From the NCBI GenBank assembly GCA_025526935.1, contig JAHLKD010000010.1, forward strand, positions 496,001 through 560,000: a stretch of DNA of 64,000 nt, read 5' to 3'. A program made the position numbers and the translations under genes. Each line of letters opens with the position of its first letter. Positions within the stretch are counted from its first letter, which is position 1. Shown here piece after piece: positions 54,751 through 64,000 of the stretch. The stretch comes from Cladochytrium replicatum (Eukaryota; Chytridiomycota; Chytridiomycetes; Cladochytriales; Cladochytriaceae). The notes beneath the pieces are model-generated. The model worked only from the letters and a program-made list of their open reading frames with translations. It did no database searches and had not been told where the DNA came from.

Positions 54751-56442
54751 ATGGGATGCCCCCGTCCCACATTCTCATTCCCCAAACTGATGGATCCTTT
54801 CAAGACCTGGGACCACACCTCCGGCCTGCCTTCACTCAAAACAAACACTACTCCGTCTTCCATCGAGCCGCCACCTACACCCTGCAGTGAATGGGAGTGC
54901 AGCTCCCCCGCCACAAACCCATCGCTCCACACCTCCCCAGCGCCATCATTAACTGCTCCTACATCCGTAGGCCCGGGTTTTGCTTTCTGCACCGGAGGAC
55001 TGTCGCCGAGCTCCCCGCTGCCGTTTGGAAGTGCACCGTCTCTGCTGCTGGACCAGGCATTCGAAATGGCTGGTCCTTACAACTTTAGCAACAATCACGA
55101 CCCAAGCGGACAAGTTTCCTTCTCGTTTGTGCCGAAAGAAGAATACGTCGGTGAACAACAACAGCACCAACAGCAATACCAACAACAACGGCAACTACCT
55201 GAGTTACTCCCTCCTGTAACGTACATACCTCACCAGCTGCACAACATGGAATTTCAACTTCCCCAATTCGATCTTGGGATCAACACAAACACAACCGGAC
55301 TGATTCCATACACAGTTTCACATACACCGATGTATCAACTCTCGCCTTTTCCACTGGCTCCGCAATTCCAACAGAACTGTCTGTTCACACCGAGGCTCGC
55401 GCCAGTGCCCTCCCACGGTTCTGGGCATCCTGGGACACCCCATCTGGTCAACTACGTTGATTCGATGTTCTCATTCACGAGCGACCTGGCTCTCCACAAT
55501 CGCCAGCCCACTCCGTTCTCCATGTCTCTTCCCGAACCGCTCCCTCTCACACTCCACACCTCGACAGCTCACCTTCAACTACCCGGCGTCCCATCGATCT
55601 CCACATCAACTGCGCTTTCATCATCATCTTTTCTCCCGCCTCACATCAACTTTGACTATATCACATCTACTTCGCCGAGCACCTCCATGCACCTCAACAC
55701 TGTGTTGCCATCACGCCCACAGATCATCGTGGAGCCACCGAGCACCATGGCCACCCCACTACTGAAGCACGAGCGGCCACCCTCCTCTCCATTCTCCATC
55801 GCCCCCGCAACCGAAACCGCAGCACCTACACCATCCCCGCAACCCCTCTCCGTTTCCCCCGCTCTCAATACCGTCGAAAAAACCGATCCGCCATACGACC
55901 ACCTCGATCACGACCACGAACCCTGCTCCCCGTCACCCACCCCACCCCCAGCACCACCCCGCCGCCGCCGCGCGTCCACAAAACAATCCGCAACCGCAGC
56001 ATCCACGTCCTCGTCCTCCGCCGCAGCAGCATCATCCACACCAAGGATGTACACATGCCCCTACGTCGCGCGCGGCAAATGCACCCGCCAGCCCTTCTCG
56101 CGTCTCTACAACCTCCGCGTGCACATGGACGTGCACCGTCCGGAACGCAAGCGTCGCTTTGCGTGCGACACGTGCACGAGGTCTTATTTCAGGGTCAACG
56201 AGCTGCGAAGGCACGTGAGGAAAAGCGGGCACGATGCGACGGCGGCGTTTGTGGAGCAGGATGATGAGGACGAGGAGGTTGACGAGGAGGAGGATGGGGT
56301 CAAGTTTGAGGAGGATGAGGAGGACGACGAGGAGGATTTTGAGGAAGAGGTCGTGGTGCGGGCGAAGGGGAAGAGTCGGACAGGGAGGTCGAGGCGTTCC
56401 AAGGATGGAGATGGGTCGGCGTCGCCGACGTGCTGGCCGTGA
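54751..56442 (+). CDS. C2H2 zinc-finger transcription factor, intronless
   Basis: Probable nuclear regulator; targets unknown. One open frame of 563 codons from ATG 54751, or from ATG 54790 (MDPFKTWDH) if the second is used. Residues 1-430 are Pro/Ser/Thr/Gln-rich and disordered (poly-Gln near residue 140, poly-Pro and poly-Ser/Ala around 390-425). Two fingers follow: CPYVARGKCTRQPFSR with LYNLRVHMDVH (56056-56130; spacing C-x7-C-x12-H-x3-H) and CDTCTRSYFRVNELRRHVRK with SGH (56164-56232; C-x2-C-x12-H-x5-H). A long acidic stretch (56260-56350) precedes a basic, serine-rich end. The layout is like fungal fingers of the Ace/Msn general type but no closer family is evident. Confidence 0.85.
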   Translation: MGCPRPTFSFPKLMDPFKTWDHTSGLPSLKTNTTPSSIEPPPTPCSEWECSSPATNPSLHTSPAPSLTAPTSVGPGFAFCTGGLSPSSPLPFGSAPSLLLDQAFEMAGPYNFSNNHDPSGQVSFSFVPKEEYVGEQQQHQQQYQQQRQLPELLPPVTYIPHQLHNMEFQLPQFDLGINTNTTGLIPYTVSHTPMYQLSPFPLAPQFQQNCLFTPRLAPVPSHGSGHPGTPHLVNYVDSMFSFTSDLALHNRQPTPFSMSLPEPLPLTLHTSTAHLQLPGVPSISTSTALSSSSFLPPHINFDYITSTSPSTSMHLNTVLPSRPQIIVEPPSTMATPLLKHERPPSSPFSIAPATETAAPTPSPQPLSVSPALNTVEKTDPPYDHLDHDHEPCSPSPTPPPAPPRRRRASTKQSATAASTSSSSAAAASSTPRMYTCPYVARGKCTRQPFSRLYNLRVHMDVHRPERKRRFACDTCTRSYFRVNELRRHVRKSGHDATAAFVEQDDEDEEVDEEEDGVKFEEDEEDDEEDFEEEVVVRAKGKSRTGRSRRSKDGDGSASPTCWP

Positions 56443-56870
56443 TCCGCTGATGCTATTTGAGTTTACGAGCATGATGAGATTTTTCTTTCCTGTTAATTAA
56501 TTTTTTGCTGGTTCAGTTCGATGATCTGAGACGAGATGCACAAACTGACTTCCTTTTCTTTACCTTTTTTGGGACCTTTTTTAAATACTTCTTTTTCTTC
56601 ATGTAAAATGCTTCGGTCAGAGCGACTTGGTGAATAATGTAGCGAAATACATAAACAAAGAATGAGTTCAGAACATGCTCCTCGACAAATCAATTAGCCG
56701 TACTCCAGCGAGTTTTCTCTGGTGACACTAAATCTGTTGCGTGGCGCGTGAGAGCACAGAACCCGCAACGAGCGATCTCCGGTCATTTCTTGGGTATTCG
56801 AAGGACATCGCTAATCCGAGTATCAGTACCAACACATTCCCATCTGTTTCGAACATCTACGATCAGAACC
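56443..56870. promoter_or_regulatory. Upstream region of alanine-glyoxylate aminotransferase
   Basis: About 430 bp between the zinc-finger gene stop and the aminotransferase ATG, T-rich near 56560-56610. An in-frame open stretch upstream of the ATG (from a GTG at 56748) would resemble a presequence but lacks an ATG. Confidence 0.35.
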
Positions 56871-58477
56871 ATGAGCACGAGAAAGCTTTGCATGATTCCC
56901 GGGCCGGTCGAGTTCAACGAAGAGGTGAGCATTTGCCCAGATCCTGGAGGGTAATTGAGCCCATTAAGTTGTTGTTATGGACTCCTTGGCGGTGCATGGT
57001 ATACTCACGGTTAAGTTTCATCTTCCAAGGTGTTGGCAGCCTTGGCGGCGCCTGCCTTGTCGCACGTCTCTCCCGAATTCATTGAGAAATTCGGGACTGC
57101 ACTCGAACTACTTCGAAAGGTGTTTTTGGCACCAGTACGTAAACGAATCGATGTTGGCATGCCGAAGACTAAAACTTTCTCTTTCCAAGTCTGGGCAGCC
57201 GTTCGTGCTTGCAGGATCGGGAACGCTTACTTGGGATATAACGGCAAGCAACTTGGTGGAACCCGGAGAGTCCGTTCTGGGTACCTTCACGAAGCAGTTT
57301 TGTGGTTCCAACTATTTGCTAAGCTGTGTTTGATTAGTTATCAACACTGGAATCTTTGGTGACTGGTTCGGTGAGTGCTTGGAAGTCTATGGTGCGAAGG
57401 TGACGCAGCTCCGTCCTGCGGAGTTTGGTGGACGTCCCTCGCTCCAGGAGATTGAGCAGGCGTTGGTGAAGGGTGGTGCGGACGGCAAGCCGTACAAGCT
57501 TGTCACTATCACCCACGTGGACACTTCGACTGGTGGTATGTCAACGGGTGCATTATCCATTTGTACAATCATTCTGAATGAACGTAATGAACAGTGCTCC
57601 ACGATGCGGAGGCTATTGCCAAACTCGTCCACCAAAAGTCGCCATCGACCCTGATTGCGCTGGACGGTGTCTGCTCTGTCGCTGCTGAGGAGATCCGCCA
57701 AGAGGAGTGGAGTAAGGGGTGTTCCTGATGCTAGTCGATGCAAAATTGATCCATGTTTGTCAAGGAATCGATGTTGTGATGACTGGAAGCCAAAAGGCTC
57801 TCGGGGTTCCTCCGGGTCTTGCTGTTATGGTGGTGTCCCAGCGCGCACTGTCCACAGCCCTCACTCGCGCCGCTGGGCCCTCCTCTTACTTCTGCTCCTT
57901 TGCGAAATGGCTTCCGATCATGAAGAAGTACGAGGCACGCCAGCCTTCGTACTTTGGAACGCCGGCCGTCGGGCTTGTCTCGGCCCTCGAGGTGAGCTTG
58001 AAGCAGATCCTTGCTGGTGGTCTGGACAAGCGCTTTGAGCTGCACAAGGCTGCGTCACAGAAGGTGAAGAGCAAGCTCCAGTCATTCGGATTGAAGTTGG
58101 TCAGTTTCATTCGTTAATCAGTGGTAATGGTTCACTGAATAAAGTTTCATTTAGGTCCCTGTGAACCCTGAATGTGCTGCGAACAGCCTTACGGCTGTAT
58201 ACTTCCCGCCCAACGTCACTGGCCCTCAGTTCCTCCCGAAAGTGGCTGCCCACGGTGTTGTCATTGCTGGAGGACTTCATCCCAATCATGCGGCTCAGTA
58301 CTTCCGTGTTGGACATGTACGAATGAACGGTGCAAAACAACTGGTATTTTGCTGATTGCATTTTTATAGATGAACATAAGTGCTACCGAGAACGACACGA
58401 GGCACCACTTGGACATTACGCTGAATGCGATTGAGCAAGCGTTGAAGGAGTGCGGATATGTTGCTCCACAACAGTAA
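56871..58477 (+). CDS. AGX1: Alanine-glyoxylate aminotransferase
   Basis: PLP enzyme turning glyoxylate and alanine into glycine and pyruvate (peroxisome or mitochondrion in other eukaryotes). Seven or so exons: MSTRKLCMIPGPVEFNEE (56871-56924), VLAALAAPALSHVSPEFIEKF (57031-), a block with FVLAGSGTLTWDITASNLVE (57210-57270), NTGIFGDWFGECLEVYGAKV (57345-57405), KLVTITHVDTSTG, VLHDAEAIAKLVHQKSPST with LIALDGVCSVAAEEIR (57597-57705), then VVMTGSQKALGVPPGLAVMV (57775-), with the PLP lysine in SQKAL, followed by YFGTPAVGLVSAL. The end reads GVVIAGGLHPNHAAQYFRVGH then MNISATENDTRHH and stops at 58477. No peroxisomal SKL-type end is seen (the last residues are APQQ). Confidence 0.93.
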
Positions 58478-58564
58478 TTGTTCTGTGATCTTCCTTGATC
58501 TGGGAATTGGAACGTCCAATGGCCAACACCAACCACTAAGCCACAAGTTCTCACAAATTCAAAG

Positions 58565-59449
58565 ATGAACGTCTTGCGTTTGCCGTCGCGTTCCGCAACC
58601 GTTCGCACGGTCGGATGCGCGCGATCGGTTGTGTTTCGGCATTCGCTTCCTGCTGTCATGCAAAAAGACGTTGCCGTCTCTGTCGCCAAGTTCTCAACAT
58701 ACACTTGTCTGCAGCAGCAGCGACAAGCGAAAACTGCCGTCCCATTGAGCACTCCTACAAAAGAAGCAGGCTTTGGGTCTTTCCTTAAAGTACCGTTAGA
58801 GGCCGCAACCGAGCCCGCGAACGAGGAAACCCTGCGTGGCCAATGGACCTTCCGTACTGCACAGATTCCAACCAGCATCAAGAAGCTGATCCTGGTCGCC
58901 AAACTCATCCGCGGTCTCCCCGTCAGCCGAGCCGTCTCTGAGCTGAAGATGTCAAAAAAGCGTGCCGCGGTCCGTGTGCTGGCGGCCATCAACCGCGCTC
59001 ACAAGAGCATCCAGCACAACAACAACCGCTACGACATCACCACCTCGAACCTCGTCATCGACCAGGCGTGGATCGGAAAGGGACAGACCCTGAAGCGGAT
59101 CAACATCCACGGTCGCGGTAGGACTGGAAAGATGACGAGGCCGTTTACGCACATGAAGATGGTGTTTAAGGAGGTTAAGGAGAAGCCCAAGCACCCACTC
59201 TACCCGACGCCCGAGGAGCGGATAAAGATCAAGTTGGAGGAGGACTGGGAGAAGATTCAGGACCTAGCAAGGAGGCATGCGCTTTATGTGCAGTTGCCGG
59301 AGAGGAGGCCGTTGCAGAAGCGGTATCCGGTGTGGTCGTGTAAGCCGTGGAAGTATGTGTCGAGCAAGAAGTGGAATGACCCGGCGAATGGGTTGGGTGC
59401 TAGGTTTAAGCCCAGGACGAGTATTGCTGCACATGCATGGCATAAATGA
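58565..59449 (+). CDS. Mitochondrial large-subunit ribosomal protein uL22m
   Basis: Mitochondrial ribosomal protein that lines the exit tunnel. Single exon, 294 codons. The first ~60 residues are rich in Arg, Ser and Ala and short on acidic residues, as expected for a mitochondrial presequence (MNVLRLPSRSATVRTVG). The uL22 core is at about residues 95-215: KKLILVAKLIRGLPVSRAVS, KKRAAVRVLAAINRAHKS, IDQAWIGKGQTLKRINIHGR and GRTGKMTRPFTHMKMVFKE. The C-terminal extension (LYVQLPERRPLQKRYPVWS, HAWHK) is typical of the fungal mitochondrial form. It starts 87 bp after the aminotransferase stop on the same strand. Confidence 0.9.
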   Translation: MNVLRLPSRSATVRTVGCARSVVFRHSLPAVMQKDVAVSVAKFSTYTCLQQQRQAKTAVPLSTPTKEAGFGSFLKVPLEAATEPANEETLRGQWTFRTAQIPTSIKKLILVAKLIRGLPVSRAVSELKMSKKRAAVRVLAAINRAHKSIQHNNNRYDITTSNLVIDQAWIGKGQTLKRINIHGRGRTGKMTRPFTHMKMVFKEVKEKPKHPLYPTPEERIKIKLEEDWEKIQDLARRHALYVQLPERRPLQKRYPVWSCKPWKYVSSKKWNDPANGLGARFKPRTSIAAHAWHK

Positions 59450-59580
59450 CCACATATATTCATGGATAGACAGCGTTCATCAGTGTTCATGAATCAACGA
59501 ATAATAAAAGCAAGCGCACGCACACGCAGTAAATCCATGCACTAGTCGTATTTCAGGTTGCGTTGAACAAATTTAGCGGA

Positions 59581-61354
59581 ATGGGAAACTCACAATCATC
59601 GGGTGACACCATAGCTGCGAATCGGCCCGACCCGATCGAACAGCTTCCAGCTGAATGTATTCGCTCGTTCGAACAACTATGTCAAGACGAATGGCACCTT
59701 GAGCCGTCAGACCCATTGTCCGAAGAGACATTTAGAGTGAGTTAGCAACAAAGTCAGTTGGGTCTATATTCTGACAAAGTTTCAGACCCGCTTTCCGACG
59801 GTGAATGACGGCGGCTACCTTTCGTTGTTATACAGAATATTCTGCTGGATATCATGCGCCGATTCGCTCACTCCTCGTAAACTCCTCACCGCACTGGCGC
59901 AAATTCACATCGCCGCTCGTTCCACGTCTGAATCCTCGCCGTTGTCAACAATCTTCCCAAACACCATTGCATCCATTTCGGCAGATGAATTCTTGACCAC
60001 TCTCCTCCAAGCTGCATTCCAGTCCTTCTGCTTGCTCTCCTCCGCGACCACACATCCATCTCTCGATCCCGCCCCGCTGGCTTTCATAGAATCACTTGTC
60101 GCTCAGATAAACGCATTCGACGCCCCAGCATCTTCTCCGCTAGAAAAAGTTGATGCGTGGTGTGCGCATGGTGCTCCAGCTATATGGAGTTCCATCTGGG
60201 CGGTGCTGTTCCTTCGATTCTTTGGGGCGACTTCGCCGCTGCGAGTTCCTGGCGCTGCAAGAACAGCACCGACTCATGGTGCAACTACGCTGCTTAACGA
60301 TGAGAGACGTTGGTTGCTCGCATTATACCTTGAGCGAGCGATGTCGATGGAGAAGAAAGAGCGGGAGGCAAAGGCGGCGAGAAGTAGTGATGGTGCGGAA
60401 GAACAATTGGAAGTGAGCTGGGACTTGTTGTACCGCGGATCAGAACATGTAAGAGCTCACATGGCTGAGAGAAGGGACAGAATGCTCAACGACCTATTTT
60501 TCTTTCTTACGAACGTAAAGGGATTCAGCTTGTAGGTTGAAATTACTGTACTCGATTTTCGCAGTCTAAATCTTGCTGTCAAATAACAGCAATCGGTTTG
60601 AGTACCACTGTGGCAATTATAGCGGCCCAACAGTCGTACTCTTGGAATGCCGGCAACGAGACAAGGATAGTTCAGAACCTCTTATTTTGGGAGCGTTCGT
60701 GAAGACGTAAGCCGATCGCATCACTCTGCCCCATCACTTCTCAATATCTCGAATAACAACAGGCCATGGAAGAAGTCAAAGTCGTTTTGGGGAGAGGGAG
60801 GTGCATTATTCGAGCTATCACCACACCCAGAGAACTACCCTCCTTTACAGGCACCTAATCCCACAGGTACAACCAGCGGTTACTGCATGTTTAACCCTGA
60901 GAAGAAAGTCCTTGGATTCGGGGGAGATCAATTCAGATTCCAGTGAGTGTTAGCGAAAGAAACAGGTCGGAAGATTTTTTTAAGAAGTAAACACATCAGA
61001 ATTTCAACGGATTTCGAGACTGGGTGGTACAGATCGTTTGCAACCACACGACAAAGCGTCTATAGCAGCTCTCGCACTCGGGGACCGTTTGAAACCGATT
61101 TTGAACTGTTGGAGATCGAGGTAACCTGCGATCTTGCCTGTCTTACATCAAAATCTTTATTTTTGTTCCGTCTTCTACAGGTATTTGGCCTGGGTGGTGC
61201 AAAAGCAAAGAAGAGTCAGGCCGATTATCGGCGATTTGAAGCAAAAGATGCAGAGAAAAGGGCGAATGTGAATGTTTCAGGTGATGCAGAGACAGCGAGG
61301 ATGGTGCTTGCACTGGCAGGGCTGCTGCCAAGTGAGAATGTTGATCGGGGATAG
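59581..61354 (+). CDS. RTC5: TLDc-domain protein, Rtc5-like
   Basis: TLDc proteins of the Rtc5/Oxr1 group bind the vacuolar V-ATPase and affect its assembly. The ATG at 59581 gives MGNSQSSG, an N-myristoylation-type start, as in yeast Rtc5; the frame upstream contains only a TTG. Exon 1 ends near 59735 (LSEETFR); exon 2 from ~59786 reads TRFPTVNDGGYLSLLYRIF and continues through a helical N-terminal half to YRGSEH (60450). The TLDc domain follows: NRFEYHCGNYSGPTVVLLEC (60592-60655), LILGAFVKT, KSFWGEGGALFELSPHPEN (60778-60830), GYCMFNPEKKVLGFGGDQF (60880-60935), FETDFELLEIEVFGLGGAKA (61090-61215, split by an intron after EIE). It ends LLPSENVDRG at 61354. Confidence 0.85.
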
Positions 61355-61952
61355 TGTGCAAGCAAAGGTTCTATTAAAAATTATAAAGTCGGCTCACTTT
61401 TATCAAGGGTCTTTTTGTGCGGGTGTGGCTTCACCAAATTCTGTGGGTTGCCGCACTGCCGCCACCCAATTCGCCAACAACTAGTGAGTTCGCAGTCTTG
61501 CCATCTTACCGTCTCTGAGAGAGTGCACTGGGCTGCTGAGTTTTGCTAAACATATTGGTCTGGCTGTGGTACGCTTGAATCCAGAGTGTTGGACGACCAG
61601 TTGGTTTGACAAATTCTCTTGTTTCACGTTCCCTCAGTCTCTTCGCCTCTCCATACAGTGGGAAATTAAGGCTCGTCCCTAACGAACCGTCTGAGTAAGA
61701 GAGTCATTATTCATACAGGTAATACAGTTGCTCGGTTAGCCTGGTGTTCATTTGCTCACGCTTTGCATTAACCACAGAGCCACCGGTAAGAAGTTGCATT
61801 TTATTCTTTGTGGATTGGTGTTGAAGTGGAAATGCCGAAGGGACGTGAGGGGCAGAGCAATTGAAGTCGCCATTGCTGATGGCAAAGTTGATACATTTGG
61901 TGATATAACCCGCTCACTTTCACTTTTCTTTCCACTCAGAACATTCAACAAA
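61355..61952. promoter_or_regulatory. Upstream region of SHO1
   Basis: About 600 bp between the Rtc5-like stop and the SHO1 start. No supported gene; T- and C-rich patches occur near 61620-61660. It may hold stress-response sites but none could be named. Confidence 0.35.
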
Positions 61953-63033
61953 ATGGATTTGAGCGTCATTACCTCGGACATTAAGCTGCTGATTCTCCAC
62001 GTATTCTTTTCCGTACGTCAATACCTGTCGAACATTTCGGAAGAGATTTGCTTACGTTCGATGTAGCTTGGAATACTGTTCGATTTCATTGGGCTTTGCG
62101 TACGACAGAGTGGAACGTCTAGTAGTTTGGGTACCAGCTGGTTCTTGACCATTTTCTTCATTCTGTTGTTTGTGTCCATTGTGGTTGGATACACGACACG
62201 CTCCTTGCTCGAGAAGTACCGTTTGGCGGTGAGTTGACATAAAGCGGCATCGATTGGCATACAAGACCTCATTTCTGGCCTTTATCAATTTGTAGGCAGT
62301 TGCATTCCTTACCCTTGCCCTCTCCTTCGTTGTCGACAACCTCTCTGGTCTGGTCTATGCCCGCGGTGCAGGCGCAGCTCTCCAGTCAACGGGCAACTTC
62401 TTCCTCTCTTTCGCAATCGTTCCCTTGATCTTGATGATCGGTTCCGAGCCCAACTCGCTCGTCAACCAGCTGACCATCGGAACTCCTGCGAACGTGCAGA
62501 TGCCCAACATCCGTCCCCCTCAGTTCAAATTCGGAAACCGAAACAACAACAACGCTAACAATAACGAGAACATTGAGATTGGTGGACCAAAGTTTGGACA
62601 GCAGGGGCCGCCAGGCAACTTTTACTCGCCGACCGCACAGCAAGCGCAGCCACAGTCACCATACACGACTGGTGGTCCGACACCATCTGTGCCAGCGCCA
62701 AATGGCTCTCAACCTGGCGGCAGTGTGCTTCTTCGCGCAACAGCGTTGTACCCCTGTATGTGAAGACAAGTTTTCCCGGAAGGGATACGTTTTGCTGACT
62801 GCTTTTATTTGGGTCAGACACTGCCAACGCCGAGGATCCGAACGAGATCTCCTTCTCCAAAGGCGATGTTCTCGAGGTCCTTGACAACAAGGTAAAGTTT
62901 AATTCGCTCAAACCTTCTATTTTGCTCATTATTTGCACTTTTGCAGGGTAAATGGTGGCAGGCACGCAGGACCTCAAGAGACGGCAGCACCGTCACCGGT
63001 ATCGTTCCTTCTAACTACCTCCAACCTATATGA
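61953..63033 (+). CDS. SHO1: Sho1-type osmosensor (four membrane spans plus SH3)
   Basis: Plasma-membrane adaptor of the fungal HOG pathway; its SH3 domain recruits Pbs2-type MAP2K. Five exons fit in phase: 61953..62012, 62068..62229, 62296..62755, 62818..62891, 62947..63033; 280 residues. Four hydrophobic segments: DIKLLILHVFFSLGILFDFI, WFLTIFFILLFVSIVVGY, AVAFLTLALSFVVDNLSGLV and FFLSFAIVPLILMIG. A linker rich in Asn, Pro, Gln and Gly follows. The SH3 domain covers the last ~60 residues: ALYPYTANAEDPNEISFSK with DVLEVLDNKGKWWQARR and GIVPSNYLQPI, with the ALYPY, the WW and the PSNY binding residues all present. Length and order match fungal Sho1. Confidence 0.93.
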
Positions 63034-63511
63034 GAGGTTTAGTAGACTTTTCATCCTTTTCCTTGTTTTGGAAGTTGTGTTTATTGTTTCGCTGAGCACT
63101 TGCCTAACGTTTGTAGTCAGAAACTCTATTTTTTTGATCTTTCAGCCTGTGGTCACGATATTTGTTTTTATGTACCTTTTATCCCCCGGTCTTCTGAGGA
63201 TGTTTGGACTTTATATGCTCTCCTTCCTTCGCAGATAAACTGCTCTAGTGGGCAGAATATGGTTTTGTGTTTAAGTTACACTGTGTCTTCAGTTGTTAGG
63301 CATTTGATTAAAGTAGCTGGCAAATCACGATGAAGTAAAATACTTTACTAACCGTTCATGGGTTTTAATATCAATTGATTTTGTGCTCCCCGCGTAATTG
63401 TGGTTCGTGACGTTGTGAGCTTCCTCTTTCTTTACCGGACTCCGTCCTAACGTGTGCAGTAGTGCCATTGATATTCATCGGCGCACAGTTGGCGTCGGCA
63501 CGCATGGTTCA
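63034..63511. other. Region after SHO1 without a recognised gene
   Basis: About 480 bp, T-rich up to 63200, suitable for the SHO1 3' UTR. An open frame (62933..63238) overlaps the SHO1 end in another frame and is taken as chance. Confidence 0.35.
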
Positions 63512-64000
63512 TCAGAGACAGAATGGGGCATAGCTCACGCGGACGCTCGAGCTTAACCGTTCAATGGAGCAAACGCATTCGTCAAGTTGACGCAGAAAAT
63601 GCAGACAACTTCCTCTCCTCAATGTCTGCCGCGACGAGAGTTCTGCCAACTTGATCTCGTCGTCGCTCATAAATGAAAGCCCCAATATCGCCATCTCCGT
63701 GAAAGACTGCAGCGTTTCACCAGAGTACTCGTGATGTGACTGAAAGCGCTTCACGCACACGTATCAGAGCCGAGTGCCAAACCTACAGCTCCGGTAGGTT
63801 TCCGGCGGACTTTCTTGTATCCGAGACATCCGCGCTTGTGCATCTTCCAATCTGATGTCTGGCAGGCGTTGGAACTGTAATGTGTGCGACTTTGAACTGG
63901 CCGCATTTGCAAGATGCGGGGTTGGAAACAGACTGTGCGCGAAGGAGTAGGGTGACCGTCATCGATAACCGCTACGAGGGGTGGATCTAGGAACACTGTT
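63512..64000 (-). other. Possible MYND zinc-finger gene fragment at the window edge
   Basis: On the minus strand, 63900-63830 reads SSNACQTSDWKMHKRGC, the second half of a MYND finger (CQ-x3-DW-x2-HK-x3-C). A first half, CKCGQFKVAH, is found just upstream but in a different frame, and the expected YCS is YSS. A following open frame (63760..63512) could be an exon. The gene would continue beyond 64000. It is either a frame-shifted relic or an exon whose borders cannot be seen here. Confidence 0.3.

Noticed and set aside
56234-56360. GAGGAGGAT-type repeat suggesting a microsatellite
   Set aside because: It encodes the acidic segment of the zinc-finger protein in an intact frame.
58261-58992. 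Long minus-strand open frame of 243 codons
   Set aside because: It overlaps the last aminotransferase exons and the 5' part of uL22m on the other strand, and has no family motif; taken as a shadow frame.

Overview
This window is fungal nuclear DNA. It is gene-dense and intron-rich, with mostly 50-60 bp GT-AG introns and many divergent gene pairs whose start codons lie 20-100 bp apart. The gene content points to an early-diverging, probably zoosporic (chytrid-like) fungus. A Sho1-type osmosensor, Mmm1 (ERMES) and an Rtc5-like TLDc protein are fungal markers, while NME7 (DM10 plus two NDK domains) is a family tied to flagella and cilia that yeasts and mushrooms lack. The phylum is inferred from content, not read directly.

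Layout, 1-20 kb: UDP-GlcNAc pyrophosphorylase (5' part only), a serine-rich unknown, homoserine kinase, a homeodomain protein, Rev7, Mmm1, fructosamine/ketosamine-3-kinase, the exosome subunit Rrp4, an ISWI chromatin remodeller and a RalGAP-beta homologue. 20-27.5 kb: an RBM26/27-type protein, the TRAPP subunit Trs20, NME7, a small possible gene and an unknown protein preceded by a uORF. 27.8-36.4 kb is the accessory part: a decayed ABCG copy, SF3B6, an aldo-keto reductase, an intact ABCG half-transporter and a degenerate gag-type retroelement in AT-rich then pyrimidine-rich DNA.

36.9-43.2 kb holds two cation-transport genes head to head: a bacterial-type CitMHS_2/NhaD-like transporter and an SOS1-type Na+/H+ exchanger. 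43.6-50.2 kb: two unknowns, TAF10, a multi-pass membrane protein and a GRAM-domain tail-anchored protein. 50.5-63 kb: ribose-5-phosphate isomerase, ribosomal protein eL18, cyclophilin PPIL3, an unknown, a C2H2 zinc-finger protein, alanine-glyoxylate aminotransferase, mitochondrial uL22, an Rtc5-like TLDc protein and Sho1. The right end has only a weak MYND-like trace.

Most genes are housekeeping and do not form one pathway. The closest thing to a functional theme is ion and osmotic homeostasis (two antiporter-like genes and Sho1). I found no CRISPR array, rRNA or tRNA gene, and no convincing novel multi-gene system. The most interesting signals are the bacterial-type transporter, the ABCG duplicate relic, a lost catalytic histidine in NME7, frame-supported GC-AG introns, an intron-split start codon, the uORF, and the unidentified reading frame in the retroelement-like block.
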